Below, piece by piece: positions 48,966-57,408 of a stretch of DNA of 64,000 bases (positions within the stretch are counted from its first letter, which is position 1; the number at the start of each line of letters is the position of its first letter). This DNA is from Candidatus Iainarchaeum sp. (GTDB taxonomy: Archaea; Iainarchaeota; Iainarchaeia; Iainarchaeales; VGJJ01). Position numbers and translations under genes: made by a program. The stretch is taken from contig CP064981.1 of the NCBI GenBank assembly GCA_016699555.1, forward strand, positions 434,001 through 498,000, given 5' to 3'. Below the pieces are notes generated by a model. It had not been told where the DNA came from, ran no database searches, and worked only from the letters and a program-made list of their open reading frames with translations.

Positions 48966-51320
48966 ATGGTCGTACCCATGCGTGCTTCACCCCTTATTTC
49001 TACATTATTCCTCATATTGTTGCTCGCCAGCACCTCCTTCGCCGTGCTCACGGACACATCCCTCAGGGTGTTTGCGGTTGCACCCGATGGCAAAGCGCTT
49101 TCCGCGGAATTGGAACTCCACATCATCCCCGGAGAAGGACGCGTATGGAGCTCGGTCTCAGGGCCCCTCGTCGGAACCGCCACCCAAAGCACCGAAAAGA
49201 TCGCCGTCAAGATATCCAAGAACTACTTTGCAAACGCCGACCAATACGATTACTTCTTCACCATCAACTCCAACGCATCCGTCGTCGACGGGCCCAGCGC
49301 GGGAAGCGCCATGTCATTGCTCGTCGTCTCGGCGCTCCAAGACAGGCGCATCCCCACTAATGTAGGGCTCACCGGCACTATCACCACCACCGGAGAAGTA
49401 GGCCCTGTGGGCGGCGTATTCGAGAAAGCAAAAGCCGCACACGAAGCGGGAATCGACCTCTTCCTCATCCCCCGCGGCGAAAGCAGGCAAGTCGTGAAGC
49501 TGCCCGAGGGAGTCAAAAACATCTCCTTGCCCGAGTATGCGCTCAACGAATGGGGGATGAAAGTCGTCGAAGTCAAGAATCTCGACGAAGTCCTGCGATT
49601 GGCCTTTACCTCCATCGAAAGCATCGACATCAATGCCGTCGTGGAACAGGAACCCGATGCCTACATCCCCCCCAAAATCACCACTACGCAAGCCGTCAGC
49701 GTGTTAGGGGGAATCAACACCCAATTCATCAAACAATCCCGCGAAGCCATCGTGCAAGCCCAGCAAGCGCTTTCCCAGACGCTGTTGGAGGACTCCGGGT
49801 TATTGGAAGTCCTCTCCACCACCCTCAGCCAGAGCGAACGCACCGTGAATGAGGCCGAGTTGCTCACGGAAAATGGCTACTACTACTCCGCCGGCAACTT
49901 CGCATTCCTCGCCAAGGTCAATGCCTACTTCGTGCATGACGTCGCGGAAAACCCCGAACTCATCGGGGAAGACGATACTCTGCTCATGCAACGCGTCGAA
50001 GAACTCCAAAAAGAAATAGAAGCCGAACAAAAAATATTGGACGAAACCGTTCCCATCGAGGGAGTCGAATGGTATATCGCCGCACAACAACGATTAACCT
50101 GGGCCCAACTCGGATTGGAGAAACTACGCTCCTCCCCGCGCGTCATCGTGGTCACGGAAGATGCCCAGTACACACAAAACGTCGAACGCGTCCACGACTA
50201 TGAATTCGCCCGCGCGTGGTTCGATAGCGTGCCCCAATTCCACGCCATTGCGTTACAGCAATCCACCAAATCCCTCAAGACCCAAAACCCATTCAAGGAC
50301 TATTATTCCCAATTCCTCACCAACGCCGAAAAAGGAATCCCTCTCATGAGCGATGGCGACAGCGAAGACGCGCAACGACGCTTGGACGCGGCCAAACTCG
50401 ACCAACTCCAGGGAAGACACCTTTCCGCGGCCATGAATGCCGCTTCATCATTGGCGCTGGTTAACGCCAACCTCATCGAAAACGATGCATCCAAGGACCT
50501 GCAAGCCGAACTCGAGAAGAAAATACAAGAACTCGAAAAACGCATCGACGGCGATGCCAGCGGGTACGCGTGGGCACGCCTCTACTTGGACCACGCCAAA
50601 TACTACCTCAACTCCGCCGAACACTACCGCGAACAGAACGAGGGAACGACGGCCGCGAACAACATCGTGAGCGGGTACACGCTTGCGCTATTGGCCGAAA
50701 ATACACTCGAAGTCACGAGCGATATCCGTAGCTACTACACGGGCCTGCCAGAGAACCAATTCACCCCCCTCGTGAGCAATTCATTGCCTGCGAACGGATC
50801 CAATGGAGGCGTTATCCCCATCTCCATCGGAAGCGACGGAAAGGGCAGCGTGACGATCGGAAATCCCGTCGCGGGAACGAACATTCCCGTATTGCCCATC
50901 CTGCTCGTGCTCCTCGTGGTGCTCGCCGTTGCCTATCTCTTCGTCGCGCGCGTGCCCAAGAAAGACTATCGCTCTATGGAAGCGCCTCACGCTACGATGC
51001 AGGGAGATAACGCCCTGCAGCGTCTAGACCAATTCGAAGCACGCATGTTCGCCGCCAAAACGGGAATGAACCGCATCCAATACCAACTCGCAAAAGGAGA
51101 GATCTCCAAAGAAAAGTTCGCCATGCAAAGCAAACACTACCAAGAAGAAATCCATGCCGCGCGAAGGGGATTACGCGAGACCCAGCATGAGATGTTCAGA
51201 GAAGCAAAAGTCAAAATGCCCCGCATGGAAGTCGAGGAAACACATTTCAAACAAAGCGAAAAAACAACAAAACCCAAGCGCGCCCCCACTAAAGCAAAGA
51301 AATGGGCGAGCAAGAAATAG
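48966..51320 (+). CDS. membrane-anchored Lon-like (S16) serine protease
   Basis: A 784-residue protein. Residues 1-26 form a signal peptide or N-terminal anchor (LISTLFLILLLASTSFA). The Lon proteolytic domain follows directly: VVDGPSAGSAMS with catalytic Ser111 and GGVFEKAKAAHEAG with Lys154, 43 residues apart as in Lon. No AAA ATPase domain is present. A long helical repeat-rich middle (about 230-620) is followed by a membrane span (PILLVLLVVLAVAYLFV, about 645-662) and a Lys/Arg-rich cytoplasmic coiled-coil tail. This is an ATP-independent protease on the outside of the membrane, seen in several archaea. A TTTAAATA box at 48938-48945 gives a leaderless or near-leaderless start; ATG 48978 is an alternative. 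Confidence 0.85.
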   Translation: MVVPMRASPLISTLFLILLLASTSFAVLTDTSLRVFAVAPDGKALSAELELHIIPGEGRVWSSVSGPLVGTATQSTEKIAVKISKNYFANADQYDYFFTINSNASVVDGPSAGSAMSLLVVSALQDRRIPTNVGLTGTITTTGEVGPVGGVFEKAKAAHEAGIDLFLIPRGESRQVVKLPEGVKNISLPEYALNEWGMKVVEVKNLDEVLRLAFTSIESIDINAVVEQEPDAYIPPKITTTQAVSVLGGINTQFIKQSREAIVQAQQALSQTLLEDSGLLEVLSTTLSQSERTVNEAELLTENGYYYSAGNFAFLAKVNAYFVHDVAENPELIGEDDTLLMQRVEELQKEIEAEQKILDETVPIEGVEWYIAAQQRLTWAQLGLEKLRSSPRVIVVTEDAQYTQNVERVHDYEFARAWFDSVPQFHAIALQQSTKSLKTQNPFKDYYSQFLTNAEKGIPLMSDGDSEDAQRRLDAAKLDQLQGRHLSAAMNAASSLALVNANLIENDASKDLQAELEKKIQELEKRIDGDASGYAWARLYLDHAKYYLNSAEHYREQNEGTTAANNIVSGYTLALLAENTLEVTSDIRSYYTGLPENQFTPLVSNSLPANGSNGGVIPISIGSDGKGSVTIGNPVAGTNIPVLPILLVLLVVLAVAYLFVARVPKKDYRSMEAPHATMQGDNALQRLDQFEARMFAAKTGMNRIQYQLAKGEISKEKFAMQSKHYQEEIHAARRGLRETQHEMFREAKVKMPRMEVEETHFKQSEKTTKPKRAPTKAKKWASKK

Positions 51321-51354
51321 TATCTTTTATTAGTCCAGGGAACGTGAATGGGCT

Positions 51355-51885
51355 ATGGCCCACCCCTTTCGAAAGGTAAGGATTCCCCGCTATCGCGTCC
51401 AAAAAAAAGAAACCATTGTGCGAGCGGAATCCGTAGCGAATGCCAGAAAGAAAATAAAAAACAAAAAAGAAGTCCGAAAGGCCCATTTTGCAGGAAAAGT
51501 AAAAACAATCTCGCGCGTACGACATGCGCCCGGGCAAGGCGTGCGCACGCGGGAAATTTCCCCACAAACACTCAAGAGATTCGTGGAGCAGGGATATCAC
51601 CCCTTCACTCCCACTTCTCGACCACGCGCCTTTACGCGCAAGAATATGATTCGGAACGCGCTGATGGACTACTATAACCTCTTACGCCTCTTACGCCCCA
51701 TCGGAGGAGAAATATCCATTCACCATCCTGCCATCAAGGAATGGAAAGAGTATTGGGGGAAAAAGCTGGGAAAGGGATGGGAAAGAGAACTGCTTGCCAT
51801 GGTATCGCAGAAAGGACACTTATCCATGCGCGAATTCGCCCCCTATGCTTCTTCAATAGGACGATTGCGTTGGAAAGATCGATGA
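51355..51885 (+). CDS. basic protein of unknown function
   Basis: A 176-residue protein with a strongly basic N-terminal half (MAHPFRKVRIPRYRVQKKET, KKIKNKKEVRKAHF) and a C-terminal half with helical amphipathic segments (MDYYNLLRLLRPIGGEISIH, EWKEYWGKKLGKGWERELL) ending IGRLRWKDR. It resembles a ribosome-associated or nucleic-acid binding protein in composition but matches no ribosomal family I recognise. A CTTTTATTAG stretch directly after the protease stop is about 25 bases before ATG 51355. It is convergent with the ribosomal-stalk operon. Confidence 0.55.
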   Translation: MAHPFRKVRIPRYRVQKKETIVRAESVANARKKIKNKKEVRKAHFAGKVKTISRVRHAPGQGVRTREISPQTLKRFVEQGYHPFTPTSRPRAFTRKNMIRNALMDYYNLLRLLRPIGGEISIHHPAIKEWKEYWGKKLGKGWERELLAMVSQKGHLSMREFAPYASSIGRLRWKDR

Positions 51886-51945
51886 GAAAAATAGAGCAAT
51901 GAAAGGGAGAAAATCTCCCCCTCATTATAGGTTTCGGAAACGAAA

Positions 51946-52248
51946 TTATCCGAACAAGCCTGCAAGACCTGCAGCGGCTTCTTCTTCAGATTTCTTCTCT
52001 TCTTCCTTAGGCTTTGCGGCTGCGGCAGCACCGGCACCAGCTGCAGGAGCTGCGGCGGCGGGAGCGGCTGAAACAGCGGCCTTCGCGATTGCTTCTTCAA
52101 TGTTAACATTCTTCAAAGATGCGACCAAGGCTTTCACGCGGGCGGAATCAACGGCAATGCCGGCGGCTTCCAACACCTTCGTGACAGCGGCTTCAGTCAC
52201 TTCATGCTTTGCGGAATGCAACAGCATTGCACTATATACGTATTCCAT
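51946..52248 (-). CDS. rpl12: ribosomal protein L12 (P1, archaeal stalk)
   Basis: 100 residues from ATG 52248 (MEYVYSAMLLHSAKHEVTE). The N-terminal dimerisation helices are followed by an Ala-rich hinge (AAPAAAAPAAGAGAAAAAKP), then an acidic EEEKKSEEEA run and the terminal GLAGLFG that recruits translation GTPases. GAGGGTGA just upstream is a fair ribosome site; GTG 52257 is a less typical start. Last gene of the L11-L1-L10-L12 series. A 95-bp gap holding a solo hairpin separates it from rpl10. Confidence 0.93.
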   Translation of the reverse strand: MEYVYSAMLLHSAKHEVTEAAVTKVLEAAGIAVDSARVKALVASLKNVNIEEAIAKAAVSAAPAAAAPAAGAGAAAAAKPKEEEKKSEEEAAAGLAGLFG

Positions 52249-52303
52249 GCATGTCACCCTCTTGTGTGATTGTCATATCATTTGTGAACGAATGACTGTA
52301 ATT

Positions 52304-52324
52304 GAACCTTTTAGGAAAAGGTTC
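52304..52324. repeat. solo hairpin module between rpl10 and rpl12
   Basis: GAACCTTTT-AGG-AAAAGGTTC, a perfect 9-bp stem followed by ATCAAA on the plus strand. The same GAACCTTT...AAAGGTTC-ATCAAA string occurs inside the composite repeat at 44861-44886. Confidence 0.65.
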
Positions 52325-52343
52325 ATCAAAAACGAGCAGCGAT

Positions 52344-53192
52344 TTACTGCGCGTCCTCCTTGATGTGTGATTTGAGTTCGTTGGCGATGCGTTCTGCCTT
52401 CGCCAAGATTTCTCCGACTGTCTCCTCGGTAAGGAAATTGCTTTCCAAAGCGACAGCCTTTGCCTCGCGGAAAGCCTTTCCGACGATGACGGGAGTGGAC
52501 TTGGCGTTGTAGATTCCGGCGTTGACTGCGAGATTGAACGCAGACTGCTCGGCCTTCACAAAGCGCATGAACATCTCTTCTTCATCGATATCCAGGACAG
52601 CGGCGTGATACAATTGCTTTCCTTCCAATGCGGAAGCAATGTTCAAGCGCAACTTCATGGGCTTAATATTCAATTTACCTAACACGGCGGCAACGGGCGC
52701 CGCGATGGCCTCGCCTTTATGGGCGACAACCTTGTCTTCCATAATGGCGATCGTTGCACCTTGCACGCGGACGTTCAATCCGGCGCTCTTCAAATCAGAG
52801 AGTGCAGGACCGGGAGCCATTCCCGTGTCTCCGGCGGGAATCGTAATGTCTTCCGGAGCGATATCGCCTGCTTTCGCGGCGACTTTTCCGTAGGACTGCT
52901 TCACGATCGCATACAATTCAAAGGGATTCACGTTCGAGAAGAGCACAGCGGAAGAACCCTTCATATTGTCCTTCAACTGCGCGTCAATTCCCGCATTCGT
53001 GAGGGCGCGCTGGATGATCTTGCGCTTGCTCATCGTAAGGATAGCCTTTCCGTGCAATTTCACGCGCAAGCTACCATACATATTGGCGGGGAACTTATCC
53101 AAATTGGCAACAGCCACAACCGTGTGGGCTTTTGCAAGCTTTTCCAAGCGCTTGACTTCGGCTTCTTTCCATTGTTTGGTGTGGTGCGTCAT
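52344..53192 (-). CDS. rpl10: ribosomal protein L10 (P0)
   Basis: 282 residues. The conserved N-terminal rRNA-binding domain is clear (KQWKEAEVKRLEKLAKAHTVV, then MSKRKIIQRAL), followed by the insertion domain (GDIAPEDITIPAGDTGMAPGP) and the P1-binding helices. It ends ANELKSHIKEDAQ, without the acidic GLxxLFG tail that many archaeal L10 proteins share with L12, and is shorter than the usual 330-350 residues. It anchors L12 dimers to the ribosome. Its start overlaps the L1 stop by 4 bases. Confidence 0.92.
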   Translation of the reverse strand: MTHHTKQWKEAEVKRLEKLAKAHTVVAVANLDKFPANMYGSLRVKLHGKAILTMSKRKIIQRALTNAGIDAQLKDNMKGSSAVLFSNVNPFELYAIVKQSYGKVAAKAGDIAPEDITIPAGDTGMAPGPALSDLKSAGLNVRVQGATIAIMEDKVVAHKGEAIAAPVAAVLGKLNIKPMKLRLNIASALEGKQLYHAAVLDIDEEEMFMRFVKAEQSAFNLAVNAGIYNAKSTPVIVGKAFREAKAVALESNFLTEETVGEILAKAERIANELKSHIKEDAQ

Positions 53193-53869
53193 GCGGACAC
53201 CTCGGCTGCGACATTCTTAGCACCCACGCGAACGGGGGAAGACATCGTCATCTTGATCAAAACGGACTTGATGTTGTTGGTCTTGCTGCCGACCGCGGGC
53301 AACAAGGTCTGATAAACGGCAACCGCGTTATCGGCGATCGCATCGTCTTTCATCTCTTCTTTTCCAATCGAAACATGCACCAAGGGCATGAACTTTCCTT
53401 TCTTGTTGGAAACCTTCACAACAGACTTCAAGCGAGAGATTTGGGCCTGCAAGACTTTCAAATCAGCAGGAACGGGCTTGGGCATCTTGTTCTTAGGGGC
53501 CAAAATCTGTCCCAGGTATTTTGCAACGGTCAACATCACAGGGCCTTCAGCCAAGAAACCAATATACTCATTCACCAATTCAGCGGCCTTCTTCTTGTCA
53601 ATGCCCTTGATGTCTTCCTCCATCATCACATTGTCCGCAATACCCTTCGCGTCCTGGGCGAATCCCTTGTCGCGGGCGAACAATAAGACCTTTCCTTCTC
53701 CCTTTCCAATGGGGTGGGGCAAGGCGACATCGACATCGATTTGGTTTTCCACTTTCTTGAAGTCGATATTCTGCAAGTTAATGGTCAAATCAACGGTTTG
53801 CTTGAATTTGCGCTGTAAAGCAGACTTGCGCAATTCAGCCAGTGCATCAATGAATTGTTTCTTTTCCAT
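53189..53869 (-). CDS. rpl1: ribosomal protein L1
   Basis: 226 residues from ATG 53869 (MEKKQFIDALAELRKSALQR). The typical signature KFKQTVDLTINLQNIDFKK is near the N-terminus, and the middle domain has LGQILAPKNKMPKPVP. Upstream in-frame sequence to 54016 is non-coding leader and is rejected. TACTTATAAACG at 53953-53964 is the box A, giving a leader of about 60 bases, long enough for the L1 autoregulatory site known in some archaea; a CCACTC/GAGTGG hairpin lies within it. L1 binds 23S rRNA at the L1 stalk. Confidence 0.93.
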   Translation of the reverse strand: MEKKQFIDALAELRKSALQRKFKQTVDLTINLQNIDFKKVENQIDVDVALPHPIGKGEGKVLLFARDKGFAQDAKGIADNVMMEEDIKGIDKKKAAELVNEYIGFLAEGPVMLTVAKYLGQILAPKNKMPKPVPADLKVLQAQISRLKSVVKVSNKKGKFMPLVHVSIGKEEMKDDAIADNAVAVYQTLLPAVGSKTNNIKSVLIKMTMSSPVRVGAKNVAAEVSA

Positions 53870-54082
53870 GGTGAATAACCTCCCACTCTCGAGTGGTACG
53901 GACGGTTTCCTATCCCCAAAGGGACAGAATATACCCAATTCTCGCGACGCAATACTTATAAACGATGCCCTTTTTGGGAGAGTCCATTCCCTAACAAAAA
54001 GACAATAAAAGCGCAAATTTTAGGACAGTTTCAAGGATTCAAGAAAAAATGAGAATGGCGCCCGAAGGCGCCTAACTAGAGA

Positions 54083-54553
54083 TTATTTGAAGTGGGAATC
54101 GTATTTCCCATCCGCAAAGTCTTTCTGGGCTTCTTTGGCGTGCTTTCCATCCACGGTGATTCCCATGGAGTTACAGCTACCAATGATTTCTCTGCAAGCC
54201 GAGCGCATGTTATAGGAATTGAGCTTTCCCATCTTCATTTCGGCGATCTTCATGACCTGGTCAAAGGTAATGTTTCCCTTCACTTCGGTCTTGGGATTGC
54301 CTGCACCCTTATCGGCTTTGGCTTCGGCTTTGATCAAGGCAGACGTAGGGGGAGAACCAACCGTAATGGTATAGTTCTTGGCTGCGTCTACTTCGACGAC
54401 GACAGGCACTTTCATGCCCGCAAAGCTCTTGGTCTTCTCATTAATTTCCTGGACAATCTTTCCAACATTCAATCCCAAGGGAGAGAGCGCGGGTCCTAAT
54501 GGGGGTGCGGGAGTGGCTTTTCCTCCATCCACCATGACTTTGATTTCAGGCAT
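54083..54553 (-). CDS. rpl11: ribosomal protein L11
   Basis: 156 residues, starting MPEIKVMVDGGKATPAPPLG and containing ALSPLGLNVGKIVQEINEKT, the PPxG-type L11 signature; the C-terminal rRNA-binding part has SYNMRSACREIIGSCNSMGI. It binds the GTPase-associated centre of 23S rRNA. It has its own box A (54609-54618, shared with the divergent gene) instead of being directly fused to the spt5 transcript. Confidence 0.94.
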   Translation of the reverse strand: MPEIKVMVDGGKATPAPPLGPALSPLGLNVGKIVQEINEKTKSFAGMKVPVVVEVDAAKNYTITVGSPPTSALIKAEAKADKGAGNPKTEVKGNITFDQVMKIAEMKMGKLNSYNMRSACREIIGSCNSMGITVDGKHAKEAQKDFADGKYDSHFK

Positions 54554-54608
54554 AATTGTTTTCTCCTAGAAGCTAAATGCGTAACAAAACAAAAAAGGCT
54601 GAAAAACG

Positions 54609-54618
54609 CTTATAAATG
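54609..54618. promoter_or_regulatory. near-palindromic box A shared by rpl11 and a divergent gene
   Basis: CTTATAAATG can be read as a TATA box on either strand. It is about 56 bases before rpl11 ATG on the minus strand and about 25 before ATG 54643 on the plus strand. Confidence 0.55.
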
Positions 54619-54642
54619 GAATTGGGGGTCTTGGTTAGTCAA

Positions 54643-55371
54643 ATGCCAATAAAGTCCTATAATTCTAATAAAAAAGTAAAATGGCATGAATTACTGCCCT
54701 GGATTACTGTGCTCATACTAATTGGTTATTATTGCATTAATCATGCACAAACAGAATCTGGTTTATCTGTCGAAAATATTATTTTTGGTTTGTTGCCAGT
54801 AGAACTCTTTTTCATCGGGCTTTTTACTCTTTTTACTTTATTTTTGGTCATCTACTCTTCGGTTGTATTTGGAGAGAATCACTGGTTAGGAGTAAGAAAG
54901 ATTTTAGAAAAATTTTACTTGATCCCTTCAAAATCTCTTCAAGGTAAGTACCATGAAAAAAAATCCGCATCAAGTATGGCGAAGCTGATTACTTCAACAA
55001 TCAAAATTTCTTTTATTTATCTAGTCGGCTCATTTCCATTTGTTTTTTTAGCACGTCAGACTTTTCCACCCATTCTTAGTGATAAACTTGTTTTCTTGCC
55101 ATTGGCAATTATGTGTCTCATTTTCTGTTATAGAATTATGAAAGCTTTCAACTATGAGCCTGCCGCAGAAGAGATTCGATCCACCCTAATATCGTTTCTT
55201 TATCTTGGATTAATTACTGCAGTAGTTCTCGGTTACAGTCGTCCTCAAACTTCAATCAATTTAATTCCAAGTCATGTTGCGCTAATTTTTACTATTATTG
55301 ATTTATTGCTGATTGAGAGCGGGTTTCTTGTTAATTTGAAAAATAGATTGAACCCAAAAGGGTCCAAGTAA
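54643..55371 (+). CDS. AT-rich membrane protein inserted in the spt5-rpl11 junction
   Basis: 242 residues from ATG 54643 (MPIKSYNSNKKVKWHELL); ATG 54616 lies inside the box A and is rejected. About six hydrophobic spans: WITVLILIGYYCI, a pair around LFFIGLFTLFTLFLVI, ISFIYLVGSFPFVFLA, LVFLPLAIMCLIFCY, a pair near the C-terminus. The gene is much more AT-rich than its neighbours and on the opposite strand to the ribosomal cluster, so it looks like an insertion. Its stop abuts the spt5 stop exactly (55371/55372). No family recognised. Confidence 0.65.
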   Translation: MPIKSYNSNKKVKWHELLPWITVLILIGYYCINHAQTESGLSVENIIFGLLPVELFFIGLFTLFTLFLVIYSSVVFGENHWLGVRKILEKFYLIPSKSLQGKYHEKKSASSMAKLITSTIKISFIYLVGSFPFVFLARQTFPPILSDKLVFLPLAIMCLIFCYRIMKAFNYEPAAEEIRSTLISFLYLGLITAVVLGYSRPQTSINLIPSHVALIFTIIDLLLIESGFLVNLKNRLNPKGSK

Positions 55372-55812
55372 TTATTCTTTCATCACGCGGATATGTTCCG
55401 CGGGAAGGGTTAAAGGAATCTTGACCATTGCTTCGAGGATTTCGACAACCACTTCTTCTTTGGTGTCGTTGACACGGACGACGCGTGCTTTTTCTCCTTT
55501 GAAGGAACCGGCAATAATTTCGACTTTCATTCCGGCTTGGATGGTTTCCATTAATGGTTTGTTGCTGAAGACATTTGCAATTTCTTCAATCTTGACTTCG
55601 CCCGCCACGACTCCGCGTCCTTTGACGTTGTTCACTCCAGCGATAGCGCGCTGAACCGTGTTCTCGTGATCGGCTTCGACCATGATATATCCGCGGAGCC
55701 CGGGGAACAAAGCGATCGCCCAAACCTCTAATCCTTCTTTCTTGGATTTGGCCGCGAGAATGTCTGCCACCATGGCTTCCTGGTTGACCGTCGTTCGAAC
55801 CGTGTAAATCAT
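55372..55812 (-). CDS. spt5: transcription elongation factor Spt5 (NusG family)
   Basis: 146 residues from ATG 55812 behind GGAGG. The NGN domain (MIYTVRTTVNQEAMVADILA ... GLRGYIMVEAD) binds the RNA polymerase clamp with Spt4; the KOW domain (GMKVEIIAGSFKGEKARVVR) follows. Normal length for archaeal Spt5. Located after secE in the conserved ftsZ-secE-spt5 order. Confidence 0.94.
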   Translation of the reverse strand: MIYTVRTTVNQEAMVADILAAKSKKEGLEVWAIALFPGLRGYIMVEADHENTVQRAIAGVNNVKGRGVVAGEVKIEEIANVFSNKPLMETIQAGMKVEIIAGSFKGEKARVVRVNDTKEEVVVEILEAMVKIPLTLPAEHIRVMKE

Positions 55813-55907
55813 TTCATAGCCTCCGCTAGGGCGTGTAATAACCAAGAAACATGCGTTAACGTTTAAAAAAGGCGGTTATGCGCTTCAAAAAAGAGAATAA
55901 AGGCGGT

Positions 55908-56090
55908 TTACGCGCCCTTAATCAAGAAAGTACCCAATTCAACGGCAAAGCCAATAATACCCAAAATAATAATTCCAACCGCCGTAATGCGGGTCATGGA
56001 CATGTATTGATTGGTGTCCGGCTTCTTACTTACGGTTAACACACGGTTCGCCGAAGTAAAAAATTCACTGAGGTCAAACTTCATATCCAT
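55908..56090 (-). CDS. secE: protein translocase subunit SecE/Sec61 gamma
   Basis: 60 residues from ATG 56090, with an amphipathic helix (SEFFTSANRVLTVSKKPDTN) and one membrane span (AVGIIILGIIGFAVELGTFLI). This is the standard archaeal SecE layout. The ATG overlaps the ftsZ TGA by one base. It clamps the two halves of SecY in the translocon used by secreted proteins of this window. Confidence 0.9.
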   Translation of the reverse strand: MDMKFDLSEFFTSANRVLTVSKKPDTNQYMSMTRITAVGIIILGIIGFAVELGTFLIKGA

Positions 56091-57277
56091 CACTCCGTAA
56101 ACTCAATCCCTAAATCAATCTTATCCTGTTGCACGCGATTGCTGCCATCGAGGAAAGGAATCTTTCCCCCTGCAATTACAACCATGGCCTGAATCTGCGA
56201 ACGAGGCATCGTCTCATCCACCATCGCACCCCAAATAATGTGCGCATTCGGATTAATTCTACTTCCAACAACCTCTACAATCATCTCCGCTTCGCGCAAC
56301 GTCATATCGGTTCCGCCGATGACGTTGATCAATGCGCGGTTGGCATCGGAAATATCCACGTCGAGCAAGGGAGAGGTTAATGCATTCTCGACTGCTTCCA
56401 ATGCGCGTGCATCGGATGCTTTGTCGGCTTTACTCTCTCCTAAACCAATCAAAGCAGGGCCGCCTTTTGAAAGAATCGTTCGCAAATCGGCAAAGTCCAA
56501 ATTAATCAGACCGGGCTTCGTGACCATTTCGGTAATTCCTTTCACGGCATTCACTAATACTTCATCCGCCACGCGAAAAGCGGCGTTAACGGGCAGATCG
56601 GGGGCAATCTCGAGGATTTTGTCATTTGGAATAATGATAACCGTGTCGGCTTCTTTGCGCAAGCGATTCAAACCTTCAAGCGCATTCTCTACGCGGTTGC
56701 GACCTTCAACCGTGAAAGGTAATGTGACAACGCCCACCGTTAATGCGTTCATGGACTTTGCAATTTGCGCAATCACGGGAGCAGCCCCTGTTCCGGTTCC
56801 GCCTCCGAGTCCGCACGTAATGAAAACCAAATCCATTCCTTGTAATAATGATTTAATTTCGGCTTCGCTTTCTCTGGCGGCCGATTCTCCAACCGAAGGA
56901 TCAGATCCAGCACCGAGTCCGCGCGTCAATTGTTTTCCAATCAAAATTTTTCGATGCGCATTAATGTGCAATAAGGCTTGGGCATCGGTGTTAACCGCAT
57001 ACGTCACGCCACCTTCAATTCCCACTTCATTCAAACGCTGCACGGTGTTGGTTCCCCCACCACCGGCTCCAATCACGCAAATCTTTGCCTGGGTTTCCGC
57101 GATCATCTTGCGGAGTTCCTCATCATCCTTCATGGCCTGCTCGCTCTTCTGTGGAGGGATGACTTGCTGGGCGGGATGATTCAACGTCGAGCCGCTGGGC
57201 ATATAGCCATAACTCGAACCTGAGAAACGACTGGACTGATTAGCGGTCTCCGCCGCGCGTTGGAACAAACTATTCAC
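56090..57277 (-). CDS. ftsZ: cell division protein FtsZ
   Basis: 395 residues from GTG 57277 (NSLFQRAAET), preferred because GGGGGAG lies 5-6 bases upstream; a TTG at 57319 is the alternative longer start. Visible motifs: GAGGGGTNTVQRL, AVNTDAQAL, the tubulin signature GGGTGTGAAPVIA, and the T7 loop LINLDFADLRTIL. FtsZ is the GTP-dependent tubulin-like polymer of the division ring. An N-terminal Ser/Gln-rich leader of about 50 residues precedes the GTPase domain, and the C-terminus is short. First gene of the cluster with secE and spt5. Confidence 0.95.
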   Translation of the reverse strand: MNSLFQRAAETANQSSRFSGSSYGYMPSGSTLNHPAQQVIPPQKSEQAMKDDEELRKMIAETQAKICVIGAGGGGTNTVQRLNEVGIEGGVTYAVNTDAQALLHINAHRKILIGKQLTRGLGAGSDPSVGESAARESEAEIKSLLQGMDLVFITCGLGGGTGTGAAPVIAQIAKSMNALTVGVVTLPFTVEGRNRVENALEGLNRLRKEADTVIIIPNDKILEIAPDLPVNAAFRVADEVLVNAVKGITEMVTKPGLINLDFADLRTILSKGGPALIGLGESKADKASDARALEAVENALTSPLLDVDISDANRALINVIGGTDMTLREAEMIVEVVGSRINPNAHIIWGAMVDETMPRSQIQAMVVIAGGKIPFLDGSNRVQQDKIDLGIEFTE

Positions 57278-57378
57278 AAAATCTCCCCCATTATAATGAT
57301 TAGAACCCCAAAAGGGCAACTAATGATAATCGGTTTCCAAAGGTATTAAACATTTGTGTAAACCCCCAGCAAAACAGG

Positions 57379-57388
57379 CTTATAATCC
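57379..57388 (+). promoter_or_regulatory. box A of the small secreted protein gene
   Basis: CTTATAATCC, 21 bases before ATG 57409, fits a leaderless transcript. Confidence 0.6.
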
Positions 57389-57408
57389 CAGGAAACGTAC
57401 CTCGCACT

